45,990 nucleotides of DNA from the NCBI RefSeq assembly GCF_016741935.1, contig NZ_JAERRG010000051.1, positions 1 through 45,990 of the forward strand, given 5' to 3'. This document shows positions 1 to 17,298 of this stretch, piece after piece (within the stretch, counting starts at the first letter, position 1; the number at the start of each line of letters is the position of its first letter). The DNA comes from Streptomyces endocoffeicus (GTDB lineage Bacteria; Actinomycetota; Actinomycetes; Streptomycetales; Streptomycetaceae). A program made the position numbers and the translations under genes. The notes beneath the pieces were generated by a model. It saw only the letters and a program-made list of their open reading frames with translations, made no database searches and had not been told where the DNA came from.

Positions 1-9803
<9,803 letters not shown>

Positions 9804-10194
9804 AGCGCGACCTTAGTCTTGTGTGTCAGAGCATTGGCGGAGCTGCCGAGAGAATCGCCGAACCTGTGGTCGACAACTAATAGTTCACCCAGGACTTCGC
9901 GGATACGAACCCGGGATCTGAGCATGCCTCAGTGGAATCGGCGCTCGAAATCAGGGTCGGAGAGTGTGTTTGCGGATCTGCTGCGGGCGTTGGCGCGGAC
10001 AAATCTGCCCGGGGTCAAGCAGCATTGGCCGCACCCCGGCCCCCGGGCCGCTCCAGCATGGATCCCCCGTTACCGCGACGCGGCCGGATCGTGCTGGGTC
10101 AGAGAGGTCGCCAGAAGACCATATCAACCGGTTGATCCACAAATCAATGTGGTCGATCTAACAGAGATGATCTACCGTCAACGGCGGCCGACGC
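9804..10194. other. Intergenic region upstream of the left PKS, no recognisable gene
   Basis: These 391 bases separate the PKS start from the stop of the small ACP gene, both leftward. I recognise no protein in any frame. The segment is less GC-rich than its surroundings and holds two adjacent inverted repeats at 10123-10152. It probably carries the PKS promoter, but no convincing -35/-10 pair is visible. Confidence 0.5.
10123..10152. promoter_or_regulatory. Two adjacent inverted repeats, candidate operator upstream of the PKS
   Basis: ATCAACCGGTTGAT (10123-10136) is a perfect 14-bp palindrome. It is followed at once by CCACA-N6-TGTGG (10137-10152). Both lie between the ACP stop and the PKS start in a non-coding, relatively AT-rich tract. 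Binding by a regulator is inferred only from the symmetry. Confidence 0.45.
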
Positions 10195-10482
10195 TCACGC
10201 GCCGTCACCGCCCGCCTCCTGAGCGGAGGAGTGCACCCGGTCGTGCAACGCCTTGGCCACCTCATCGATGGTGGAAAAACGACCGAAGAAGTCCGGCTCG
10301 ATCTCGAACTCGAAGGTCTCCTCGATGCTCAGACCGAGCGCGACCATTGTCAGCGAGTCCACTCCGGAATGCATGAGGTTCTCGGTGGTGTCCATCTCCT
10401 CGGGCGACCTCTCCAGCTTCGCCGCGAGGTAATCCGTCAGCCAGTCGCGGATTTCGGTGAGGGTAGCGGTACGCGCTTCCAT
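10195..10482 (-). CDS. Stand-alone acyl carrier protein
   Basis: A 95-residue protein of typical discrete-ACP size. The phosphopantetheine motif is GVDSLTMVAL, with acidic helix residues around it and a C-terminal FSTIDEVAKALHDRV typical of the last ACP helix. The start at MEARTATLTEIRDWL is chosen because AAGGGGAC stands just upstream at good spacing; the frame is open 50 codons further up but that part does not look like ACP. It would need 4'-phosphopantetheinyl transfer to Ser and would carry an acyl or starter unit for an enzyme acting in trans. It lies upstream of, and co-directional with, the PKS gene, and is divergent from the MmgE/PrpD gene. Confidence 0.9.
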   Translation of the reverse strand: MEARTATLTEIRDWLTDYLAAKLERSPEEMDTTENLMHSGVDSLTMVALGLSIEETFEFEIEPDFFGRFSTIDEVAKALHDRVHSSAQEAGGDGA

Positions 10483-10492
10483 TCCGTCCCCT

Positions 10493-10522
10493 TCGGTGTT
10501 ACGCAGATCGGTGTTACGCAGA
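10493..10522. repeat. Perfect 15-bp tandem duplication in the ACP leader
   Basis: TCGGTGTTACGCAGA occurs twice without a gap, 10 bases upstream of the ACP start codon, next to its ribosome site. The surrounding 289-base divergent region (10483-10771) should hold the promoters of the ACP and MmgE/PrpD genes. Confidence 0.8.
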
Positions 10523-10771
10523 CGCTTGTCGATCGGTACATCGTGGATGCGCGGCACTCCCGGGCTCCGTAACGCGGCTTCGCGTCGAGCCGCGTGGAGC
10601 ACATCCCCGGCCGGGCGACATAAGCGTATCAAGGGTCTCCCCCGATGATCGGGATTCCGGGTAACCGGAGTACCGCACCACCCCTGGCCGCCCCGCCACC
10701 GAACGAGAGATCATGGTGGCCGGCGTGGGACGAGCCCACCGGGCAGAGCGGAGCGACAGAGGGTGGAAGCG

Positions 10772-12175
10772 ATGACCGGCCGGACAGTGACCACAGCCTC
10801 CGCCCCCGTGGAGGCCGAGACCGGTTACACCGAGCACCTGGTGTCCGAGGTCAGCAAGATCTCATCGCGAGAGCTGACCGAGCGGGTGATCGAGCGAGCG
10901 CGACACGCCGTGCTCGACTGGCTCGGGGTCAGCATCGCCGGAGCGCAGGAGCCGTCGGCCCGCGCGATCCAACAGCTCCTGACGGCCGAGGGCGGCAGCC
11001 CCACGGCCCAAGTGATCGGCACTTCACACCGGCTGACAGCGCGGCAGGCGGCGCTGGCGGGCGGCATCGCCGCTCACGCACTGGACTACGACGACATGAG
11101 CATCGGCGGCCACCCGTCGGCCGTCGTCCTTCCCGCGGTGTTCGCCCTGGCCGAGGAGTTGGACACGGACGGACCGACGACCATCCAGGGGATGCTCTTC
11201 GGCTATGAGGCCAGAAAGATGGTCGCCGTCGCGTGCGGCAACGCCTCGTACGACCGCGGCTACCACGGCAGCAGCACCTTCGGCGCATTCGGCGCGGCGA
11301 TGGGCGCGGGCCGCCTTCTCGAGCTGGATCCGCCGCGGCTGCGGCACGCGCTGGGGATCGCCGGAACCCAGGCGTCGGGCTTGCGGGCGAGCTTCGGGAC
11401 CATGTCGAAGCACCTGAACGTCGGGAACGCGGCAGCGGTCGGAATCCTGTCGGCCCGGCTGGCGGAAGCGGGCTACACCGGGGACACCACCATTCTTGAG
11501 GCGCCGCAGGGATTCGCCGCCACACACAACAACGGGCCCGCCGACTTCAACCCGGCGGGCCCGGGAACGTCGCTGCGCCAACGGCTGGCCGTCGAGTGGC
11601 TCGTGTTCAAGCCGCACGCGCTGTGCGGCGCCACGCACTCCGCGATCGACGGCTTCCAGCTCCTGAGGGAGCAGCACGCGTTCTCCGCCGACGATGTCGA
11701 CGAAGCCGAGGTGTTCGTCTCCGCCCAGCACCTGGAGGTGTGCGACATCGCGGAACCCAAGACCAGCGTCGAAGGGATGTTCAGCATCCGCTACGCCGCG
11801 GCGCTGGCCCTCGCGGGAAGCGCGACGGGACCCTCCGCGTTGACCGACGAGAGGATCCAGGACCCCACCATGGCCGCCCTCCGCGGTCGCGTCCGGGTCA
11901 CGCCGGTCACGCGTGTCCGCAACATCACCATGCCGACCGAGGTCCGGGTACGACTCACGAACGGCGAGGAGCTGAAGGCGCGCGTCAACGCGCTGGCCGC
12001 CAAGCCCGACAACGAGCTGCCACGCCAGTGGGAGACTCTGAAAGCCAAGTTCGTCGGCCTCGTCAGCCCCATCCTCGGCGCCGACCGCGCCGACGAGATC
12101 ATCGCCCTGGTGCGGCGCATCGAGACGCTCGAATCAATCCGCGAACTCACCGACCGGACCTCGGCCGAGCGTTGA
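10772..12175 (+). CDS. MmgE/PrpD family protein (dehydratase/decarboxylase fold)
   Basis: 467 residues, the usual length for the family that includes 2-methylcitrate dehydratase and cis-aconitate decarboxylase. Family features: the N-terminal RHAVLDWLGVSIAGA, the segment AALAGGIAAHALDYDDM, GYHGSSTFGAFGAAMGAGRL and SGLRASFGTMSKHLNVG in the helical domain, and the C-terminal smaller domain after about residue 270. The ATG at 10772 is preferred over GTG at 10763 because GGTGGAAG precedes it. Family members dehydrate, decarboxylate or isomerise small di- or tricarboxylic acids; at least one acts in a polyketide pathway (TtnF of tautomycetin, from memory). Its position divergent from an ACP and a PKS suggests a precursor or tailoring role here, but a primary-metabolism role is possible. 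Confidence 0.9.
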   Translation: MTGRTVTTASAPVEAETGYTEHLVSEVSKISSRELTERVIERARHAVLDWLGVSIAGAQEPSARAIQQLLTAEGGSPTAQVIGTSHRLTARQAALAGGIAAHALDYDDMSIGGHPSAVVLPAVFALAEELDTDGPTTIQGMLFGYEARKMVAVACGNASYDRGYHGSSTFGAFGAAMGAGRLLELDPPRLRHALGIAGTQASGLRASFGTMSKHLNVGNAAAVGILSARLAEAGYTGDTTILEAPQGFAATHNNGPADFNPAGPGTSLRQRLAVEWLVFKPHALCGATHSAIDGFQLLREQHAFSADDVDEAEVFVSAQHLEVCDIAEPKTSVEGMFSIRYAAALALAGSATGPSALTDERIQDPTMAALRGRVRVTPVTRVRNITMPTEVRVRLTNGEELKARVNALAAKPDNELPRQWETLKAKFVGLVSPILGADRADEIIALVRRIETLESIRELTDRTSAER

Positions 12176-12283
12176 CATCCGCCCTGCCTTCGTCAACAAG
12201 TCCGCCGGCAGTGCGAGGACCGCACCGGTGCGATCACCTTCGAGGGACCCGTTTCGCCGTTGTGCCGGTCGCGCCGACGGGGC

Positions 12284-13060
12284 TCACTTGAGGAAATCGG
12301 CCGCCCGCTCGCCCCATGTACGGAGGTCGGCGCGGGTCTCGGACACGTGCAGGGTCGAGCCGGGGATCGCGGCGGCGAGCGTCTCCGACAGGGACACCGG
12401 ATGGCCCGGGTCGCCGGCCCAGGCGAGGATCAGCGTCGGCTGGGTGATCCGCGCGATAACGTCCAGCGGCGGCAGATCGCTGAGGCCCGCCCCGAGCAGA
12501 ACGGCCGGGAGCAACTCGGCCGTGACGTCCGGGGTGGGCGGAAAGCCCTCCACCTCCGCGAAAACGGCCGGCACCGGGGCATTCGCCAGGACCTTGGCCA
12601 GGGCCTCCACCCCGTTCTGCTGGGCGTAGTCCGCCAGTTTCCGGTACACATCGCCCTGCGCGGCTCGTGCCTCCCAAGCCGTCGGAGGCGCGGTGAGGAC
12701 GAGCCGGTCGAAGCGCTCCGGATCGGTCGTCACGGCGTGCAGCAGCGCTCCGGTGCCCATCGAGCAGCCGATCGCCGAGACGGGCGCCGCCGGGGAGAAG
12801 TGCCGGGCGAGCTCGACCATGTCCTCGCCGAGCGACTTCCATGAGTAGTCGGCCGGGTCGCCGGTCCCTTCGGACTCGCCGTGGCCACGGGCGTCGTAGG
12901 AGATGAGGCGGCGGCCGGCGGAGGTCACCACGGAATAGTCGGTCAGGTTCGCCCGCCGTTCGGAGGCCCGGCTGCCGCACAGCCCATGGGCGGTGAGGAC
13001 GACCGGGCCGGAGCCCTCGTCGGAATAGGCGAAGCGGATTCCCCGCAGACTTAACGTCAC
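12284..13060 (-). CDS. Alpha/beta hydrolase
   Basis: 258 residues with the alpha/beta-hydrolase pattern: oxyanion-loop region LTAHGLCGS, SYDARGHGES, nucleophile elbow GCSMG (Ser100) and an acid in WAGDPGHPVS (Asp217). At the place where the catalytic His usually follows (near residues 237-248) the sequence reads LHVSETRADLRTWG, so the His is either His237 or missing. No signal peptide, so cytosolic. It is convergent with the MmgE/PrpD gene and divergent from the P450. It lacks the look of a typical type II thioesterase. It may hydrolyse an ester or lactone in the polyketide pathway, but the substrate cannot be read. Confidence 0.88.
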   Translation of the reverse strand: MTLSLRGIRFAYSDEGSGPVVLTAHGLCGSRASERRANLTDYSVVTSAGRRLISYDARGHGESEGTGDPADYSWKSLGEDMVELARHFSPAAPVSAIGCSMGTGALLHAVTTDPERFDRLVLTAPPTAWEARAAQGDVYRKLADYAQQNGVEALAKVLANAPVPAVFAEVEGFPPTPDVTAELLPAVLLGAGLSDLPPLDVIARITQPTLILAWAGDPGHPVSLSETLAAAIPGSTLHVSETRADLRTWGERAADFLK

Positions 13061-13230
13061 TGTTCTGCCTTTCGAGTGTCGGCCACTCCCGTCGAGGACG
13101 ATCTTAGAGCGCGGTGACGCGGTGAGAAGGGCGCCGATATCGGAGGACGAGCATCAAGCAAGCAGCGTATACAGTGCAGTTGCGACAGATGTGATCATCA
13201 TCGGCCAGGTAGCAAGGAGGCTCGTCCCCC

Positions 13231-14502
13231 GTGAAAGCCACCCCGCGGAACACCAACCCGCAGCGGCCGATCCCGCCGGAGATCTTCGAGCGCAACGGCT
13301 GCCCCTTCGATCCGCCCGCCGCCATGAAGGCCTTGCACGACCGGGGCCCGGTGACCCGGATCGACCTGCTCAACGGTGCCCACGCGTGGATCGTCTCCGG
13401 CTACGAAGAAGTGCGCGCCGTACTCGGTGACGCCCGCTTCAGCTCCGATCGCCTCCGCTACCCGAGCACATTGAGCATGTCACCCGAGGAAGTGGCCAAC
13501 CGCCAGGCCCAGCCGGGCGGGCAGTGTCCTGTCGCCCCGCGGGAGCGCAAGGACGGCATGTTCATCTTCATGGACGCGCCCCAGCACCCGCGGCTGCGGC
13601 GGCTGTTGTCCGGCCAGTTCACCGTCAAGCGCATGAAACACCTGGAAGACCACGTCCGCGAACTCGCCGTGCGGCTCATCGACGTGATGCGGGCCGACGG
13701 CACGCGGGCCGACCTGGTCAAGGCCTTCGCGCTGCCGCTGCCGTCGCTGGTGATCTGTGAACTGCTCGGCGTCGACTACGCCGACCGTACCGAGTTCCAC
13801 CACCGCACCGCGATCGCCCTGGACCTGTCACGCCCCAGCGAAGAACGCCGGCAGGCCAGCGGCGAGCTGCGCCAATTCATGGCCAGGCTGGTGGGCGCCA
13901 AACGCAGGCACCCGGGCGACGACATCATTTCCGGGCTGATCCACGACGACTACGATCCGCCGCTGACCGACCGGCAGTTGGCCGACATCGCCACCACCCT
14001 GCTCAGCGCCGGCCACGAGACCACCGCCAACATGCTCGCCCTGAGCGCCTTCGCCCTGCTGGAAAACCCCGACCAACTCGCGTGCGTACGCGACGACCCG
14101 ACCCTGCTGGACAACGGCGTCGACGAACTACTGCGCTACCTGTCGGTCTTCCACAATGGCCCGACACGGTTCGCCACCGAGGACCTGACCGTCGGCGATG
14201 TCACCATCCCGGCCGGCGACACCGTCGTCATGGCCGTACCGGTCGCCAACCGCGACGAGCAGCGCTGGCCCGAGCCCGACCGTCTCGACCTCACCCGCCC
14301 CCGAACGTCCCACCTCGCCTTCGGCCACGGCGCCCACCTGTGCCTGGGCCAGCAACTCGCCCGGGTCGAGCTGCGCACGGGCCTCGCGGAACTGATCACC
14401 CGCCTGCCCGGCCTCCGGCTCACAACCCCGGCGAGCGAGATCCCACTGCGCGAGCAAATGGTCGTCTACGGCGTTCACTCGCTGCCCGTCGCCTGGAACT
14501 GA
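13231..14502 (+). CDS. Cytochrome P450
   Basis: 423 residues, normal for soluble bacterial class I P450s. I-helix oxygen-binding motif AGHETT (260-265), ExxR as E299-LL-R302, and heme loop FGHGAHLCLGQQLAR with ligand Cys371. It starts at GTG 13231, preceded by AAGGAGG about ten bases upstream. There is no ferredoxin gene beside it, so electrons must come from elsewhere. Such enzymes hydroxylate or epoxidise macrolides and other secondary metabolites, and its place three genes from the PKS suggests a tailoring oxidation. An insert between about residues 84 and 110 with a Cys (GGQCPVAPRERK) is somewhat unusual in the B-helix region. A perfect hairpin terminator follows. Confidence 0.96.
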   Translation: MKATPRNTNPQRPIPPEIFERNGCPFDPPAAMKALHDRGPVTRIDLLNGAHAWIVSGYEEVRAVLGDARFSSDRLRYPSTLSMSPEEVANRQAQPGGQCPVAPRERKDGMFIFMDAPQHPRLRRLLSGQFTVKRMKHLEDHVRELAVRLIDVMRADGTRADLVKAFALPLPSLVICELLGVDYADRTEFHHRTAIALDLSRPSEERRQASGELRQFMARLVGAKRRHPGDDIISGLIHDDYDPPLTDRQLADIATTLLSAGHETTANMLALSAFALLENPDQLACVRDDPTLLDNGVDELLRYLSVFHNGPTRFATEDLTVGDVTIPAGDTVVMAVPVANRDEQRWPEPDRLDLTRPRTSHLAFGHGAHLCLGQQLARVELRTGLAELITRLPGLRLTTPASEIPLREQMVVYGVHSLPVAWN

Positions 14503-14520
14503 CGCACGGTCAGCCACTCA

Positions 14521-14544
14521 GGGGCCTCGCGCACGCGAGGCCCC
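14521..14544. terminator. Bidirectional hairpin terminator
   Basis: GGGGCCTCGCG at 14521-14531 and CGCGAGGCCCC at 14534-14544 form a perfect stem of up to 11 bp between the convergent P450 and oxidoreductase stops. Confidence 0.8.
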
Positions 14545-14553
14545 ACGACGGGA

Positions 14554-15486
14554 TCAGACGGTGAGGACGAGCTTGCCCTGGAGGTGACCGCGGTCGAGCA
14601 GGCGGTGCGCGTCGGCGACGCGCTCGAACGGGAACGTCTCCTGCACATGGACCCGGAGCCTGCCCTGTTCGACGAGTTCGACGAGACCTCGCAGGGCGAC
14701 CGGATCGGGGTCGACCGCGATGCCGCTGAAGCGCATGCCCGCCGCCTCGTACTTGGCGACGAGTTCCGAATCCTCCTCGGCGACCGCTGTCACCAGGTGA
14801 CCGCCCGGGCGGAGCACGTCCAGCGACCGCTCGACGGTGTCGCCGCCGATCGTGTCGAGCACGACGTCGATGTCGCGGACCGCCTCGCTGAAGTCGACCG
14901 CCGTGTAGTCGATCACCTCGTCGGCGCCGCACCCCTCGACGAACTTCCGCTTGCTCCCGCCGGCGGTCGTGATCACGTGCGCGCCGAGCGCTTTCGCGAT
15001 CTGGATCGCGACGTGGCCGACCCCGCCACCCCCGCCGTGGACCAGGACGCGGTCGCCCTCTCTCACGCCGCCGAGGTCGACGAGGCCCTGCCACGCCGTC
15101 AGCCCGACGACCGGCAGCGCCGACGCCTCGACGTGCGAGAGCGACGACGGCTTGCGTACCAGGTGCAACGCCGGGGCCGACACGACCTCGGCGTACGCGC
15201 TCGCCGCCCGCGGGAACAGCGGCATCCCGAACACCTCGTCGCCGGGCCTGAACCGATACGTCAGCGACCCCTCCTCGACCACGCCGCTGATGTCCCAGCC
15301 GAGGATGAACGGCGGCCGGCCGATCAGCGGGGGGAACGCGCCGGCGCGCAGGAGCGCCTCCAACGGGTTCAGCCCGATCGCCTTGACCCGGACGAGGACC
15401 TCGGTCGGGAGGGGCTGGGGCTCGGGCGCGTCCACGATGGTGAGCACCTCGGGACCGCCGAGTGTCTGCTGGGTGATGACTCGCAT
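14554..15486 (-). CDS. NADP-dependent oxidoreductase, quinone-reductase-like MDR family
   Basis: 310 residues of the zinc-free medium-chain dehydrogenase/reductase type. The N-terminal GroES-like domain (EVLVRVKAIGLNPLEALLRAG, then FILGWDISGVVEE) is followed by a nucleotide-binding domain with HGGGGGVGHVAIQIAKALG and DVVLDTIGGD. No zinc-ligand Cys cluster is visible. The start MRVITQQTLGG has AGGAG upstream. It likely reduces quinones or alpha,beta-unsaturated carbonyls with NADPH. The divergent neighbour is an HxlR regulator 74 bases away, a frequent arrangement in which the regulator senses electrophiles and controls the reductase. Confidence 0.93.
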   Translation of the reverse strand: MRVITQQTLGGPEVLTIVDAPEPQPLPTEVLVRVKAIGLNPLEALLRAGAFPPLIGRPPFILGWDISGVVEEGSLTYRFRPGDEVFGMPLFPRAASAYAEVVSAPALHLVRKPSSLSHVEASALPVVGLTAWQGLVDLGGVREGDRVLVHGGGGGVGHVAIQIAKALGAHVITTAGGSKRKFVEGCGADEVIDYTAVDFSEAVRDIDVVLDTIGGDTVERSLDVLRPGGHLVTAVAEEDSELVAKYEAAGMRFSGIAVDPDPVALRGLVELVEQGRLRVHVQETFPFERVADAHRLLDRGHLQGKLVLTV

Positions 15487-15524
15487 GACTCTCCTGGCTC
15501 TGGAAGGGGAGAGAACCCAGGCTA

Positions 15525-15541
15525 GGTTTCCGATAGGAACC
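15525..15541. promoter_or_regulatory. Candidate HxlR operator in the divergent promoter
   Basis: GGTTTCC-GATA-GGAACC is an imperfect inverted repeat centred between the oxidoreductase start (15486) and the HxlR start (15561). A related AGGTACC follows at 15545. The position fits autoregulation and control of the reductase. Confidence 0.5.
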
Positions 15542-15560
15542 ACCAGGTACCTTTGGCGCC

Positions 15561-15941
15561 ATGAGCGGTTTCGGTCCCGGTGATCCCTTTCTCTCCGACT
15601 GCCCGGCGCGTCTGACGGTCGAGCTCATCGCCGACAAGTGGACGGCGGTCGTGCTCTACGGCCTCAGCAAGGGCCCGGTGCGCCATGGCGAGCTGATCGA
15701 GATCATCGGCGGCATCTCCCGCAAGATGCTCACCCAGACGCTCCGACGGCTCCAGGCGCACGGACTCATCCGCCGCCACGCCTACGCCGAGGTGCCGCCC
15801 CGCGTCGAGTACGAGCTCACCCCGCTCGGGGCGACGCTGATCGATCCGATCCACATGCTGACCGAGTGGGCGAGGGCGAACGGCGACGCGGTGCTCGATG
15901 CGCTCGACGCCGATCCCGAGCCGGTCGCCCCTGGCAACTGA
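15561..15941 (+). CDS. HxlR-family transcriptional regulator
   Basis: 126 residues. The winged-helix region LTVELIADKWTAVVLYGL, then RHGELIEIIGGISRKMLTQT and LRRLQAHGLIRRHAYAEVPP, is the standard HxlR/MarR-like pattern (residues about 15-95). A Cys near the N-terminus (LSDCPARL) is at the position used for redox or aldehyde sensing in some family members. It is probably a dimeric repressor of the divergent oxidoreductase. The stop is 14 bases from that of the convergent FAD monooxygenase. Confidence 0.93.
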   Translation: MSGFGPGDPFLSDCPARLTVELIADKWTAVVLYGLSKGPVRHGELIEIIGGISRKMLTQTLRRLQAHGLIRRHAYAEVPPRVEYELTPLGATLIDPIHMLTEWARANGDAVLDALDADPEPVAPGN

Positions 15942-15955
15942 GGCCCTCGCCAGTC

Positions 15956-17089
15956 TCAGCCGGCGGCTGATGGGGTCAGCTCGTCCCGGGCGAAGAATTT
16001 GATCACGTCCTCGAGCGTGGGGTTGTCGGGGTCTTCGGCTGTCGCGAGCTGCTCGGCACTGCGGGGGAACATCGCTTGCTCGTATGCGGAGAGCGCGGTC
16101 TCGATGTCGCCGGGGTGCGCGGCGAGGGCCTCACCGAGTTCGGCGCCGTCCAGCATGGCCAGGTTGGCGCCCTCGCCGTTCGGGGGTATGAGGTGGGCGG
16201 CGTCCCCGACCAGGGTCGCCCCCGGCACCCGGTCCCACCGGTGCCCGGCTGGCAGCGTGTAGAGGGGGCGCAAAACCGGTGCGGTGTCGCTGTCGGTGAT
16301 CAGGGCGGTGAGTTCCGGCGCCCAGCCGTCGAACGCCCGCGCGATCCGTGTGGCGGCCGCGGCGGGATCGGTGAAGTCGATACCGCCGAACCAGTCCAGC
16401 GGCTCGGACAGCATCGCGTAGACGTGGAGGGTCCCGCCTTTCTCCCGTTGAGCCCCGATCTGCCTCTTGCCCTGATCGCCTGCGAACATCGACCCGCCAC
16501 CGACCGCCTTCGCGGCAGCGGGGTGCCGCGTGTCGGCGTCGAACAGGTAGGTCTCGACGAACGACGTGCCGGCGTACACGGGGTCGGCGGTGGAGAGCAC
16601 CGGCCGGACCCGTGACCAGGCGCCATCCGCACCGACCAGCAGGCTCGTGACGACGGTGCCGTCGTCGGCGAAGGTCACCTCATGGCGGCCCTCGCCGAGC
16701 CCGCGAACACCGCTGACCTTGTGCCCCCACCGGACGGTGCCCGCCGGGAGCGAGTCGAGCAGCATCTGCCGCAACTCGCCGCGTTGCACCTCGGGGCGTC
16801 CGCCCGTACCGTCGTCGTCCTCGTCGACCAGGACGTTTCCCTCCCGGTCCAGGCCCCGCACCGCCTGGCGGCCCTCCAGGACGATGCTGCGGAACTCATG
16901 CATCAGACCGGCCGCCCGCACAGCCAGGAGGCCATTGTAGTCGTGGATGTCGAGCATCCCGCCCTGCGAACGCGCCGTCGGTGAGGCCTCCGCCTCGTAG
17001 ACGGTGGCCGGGATGCCGTGGACGTGCAGGACTCGGGCGAGCGTGAGCCCGCCGAGTCCGGCACCGATGATCGTGACGTGAGTGGTCAT
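15956..17089 (-). CDS. FAD-dependent monooxygenase, TetX-like group
   Basis: 377 residues. N-terminal FAD-binding Rossmann motif VTIIGAGLGGLTLARVLHVH, the GADGAWSRVRP segment, and the second FAD motif LVGDAAHLIPPNGEGANLAM that contacts the ribityl chain, followed by DGAELGEAL. The whole follows class A aromatic or TetX-type flavin hydroxylases, which use NADPH and oxygen. The start MTTHVTIIG is chosen because the FAD motif should lie at the very N-terminus and AAGGAATC precedes it. The product could hydroxylate a secondary metabolite or inactivate a drug. It is not obviously part of either PKS cluster. No membrane segment. Confidence 0.94.
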   Translation of the reverse strand: MTTHVTIIGAGLGGLTLARVLHVHGIPATVYEAEASPTARSQGGMLDIHDYNGLLAVRAAGLMHEFRSIVLEGRQAVRGLDREGNVLVDEDDDGTGGRPEVQRGELRQMLLDSLPAGTVRWGHKVSGVRGLGEGRHEVTFADDGTVVTSLLVGADGAWSRVRPVLSTADPVYAGTSFVETYLFDADTRHPAAAKAVGGGSMFAGDQGKRQIGAQREKGGTLHVYAMLSEPLDWFGGIDFTDPAAAATRIARAFDGWAPELTALITDSDTAPVLRPLYTLPAGHRWDRVPGATLVGDAAHLIPPNGEGANLAMLDGAELGEALAAHPGDIETALSAYEQAMFPRSAEQLATAEDPDNPTLEDVIKFFARDELTPSAAG

Positions 17090-17298
17090 GCTGATTCCTT
17101 GCCTGTCGCACACCTGCCGGATGGACACCCGGCAGGCTCTGCGGCAAAGCTCCGGCCCTCCGCCGACAAGCCACCGGCATCGGACCGACACCCCCGACAT
17201 ATCACCGACACCACGGCTCCGCGCCGCCTGGACCGATCACGCCCCAGATGGCAGGTCTCGGCATACGAAGATGCGACCCCCTCGGCGTGCCGCGCTGG

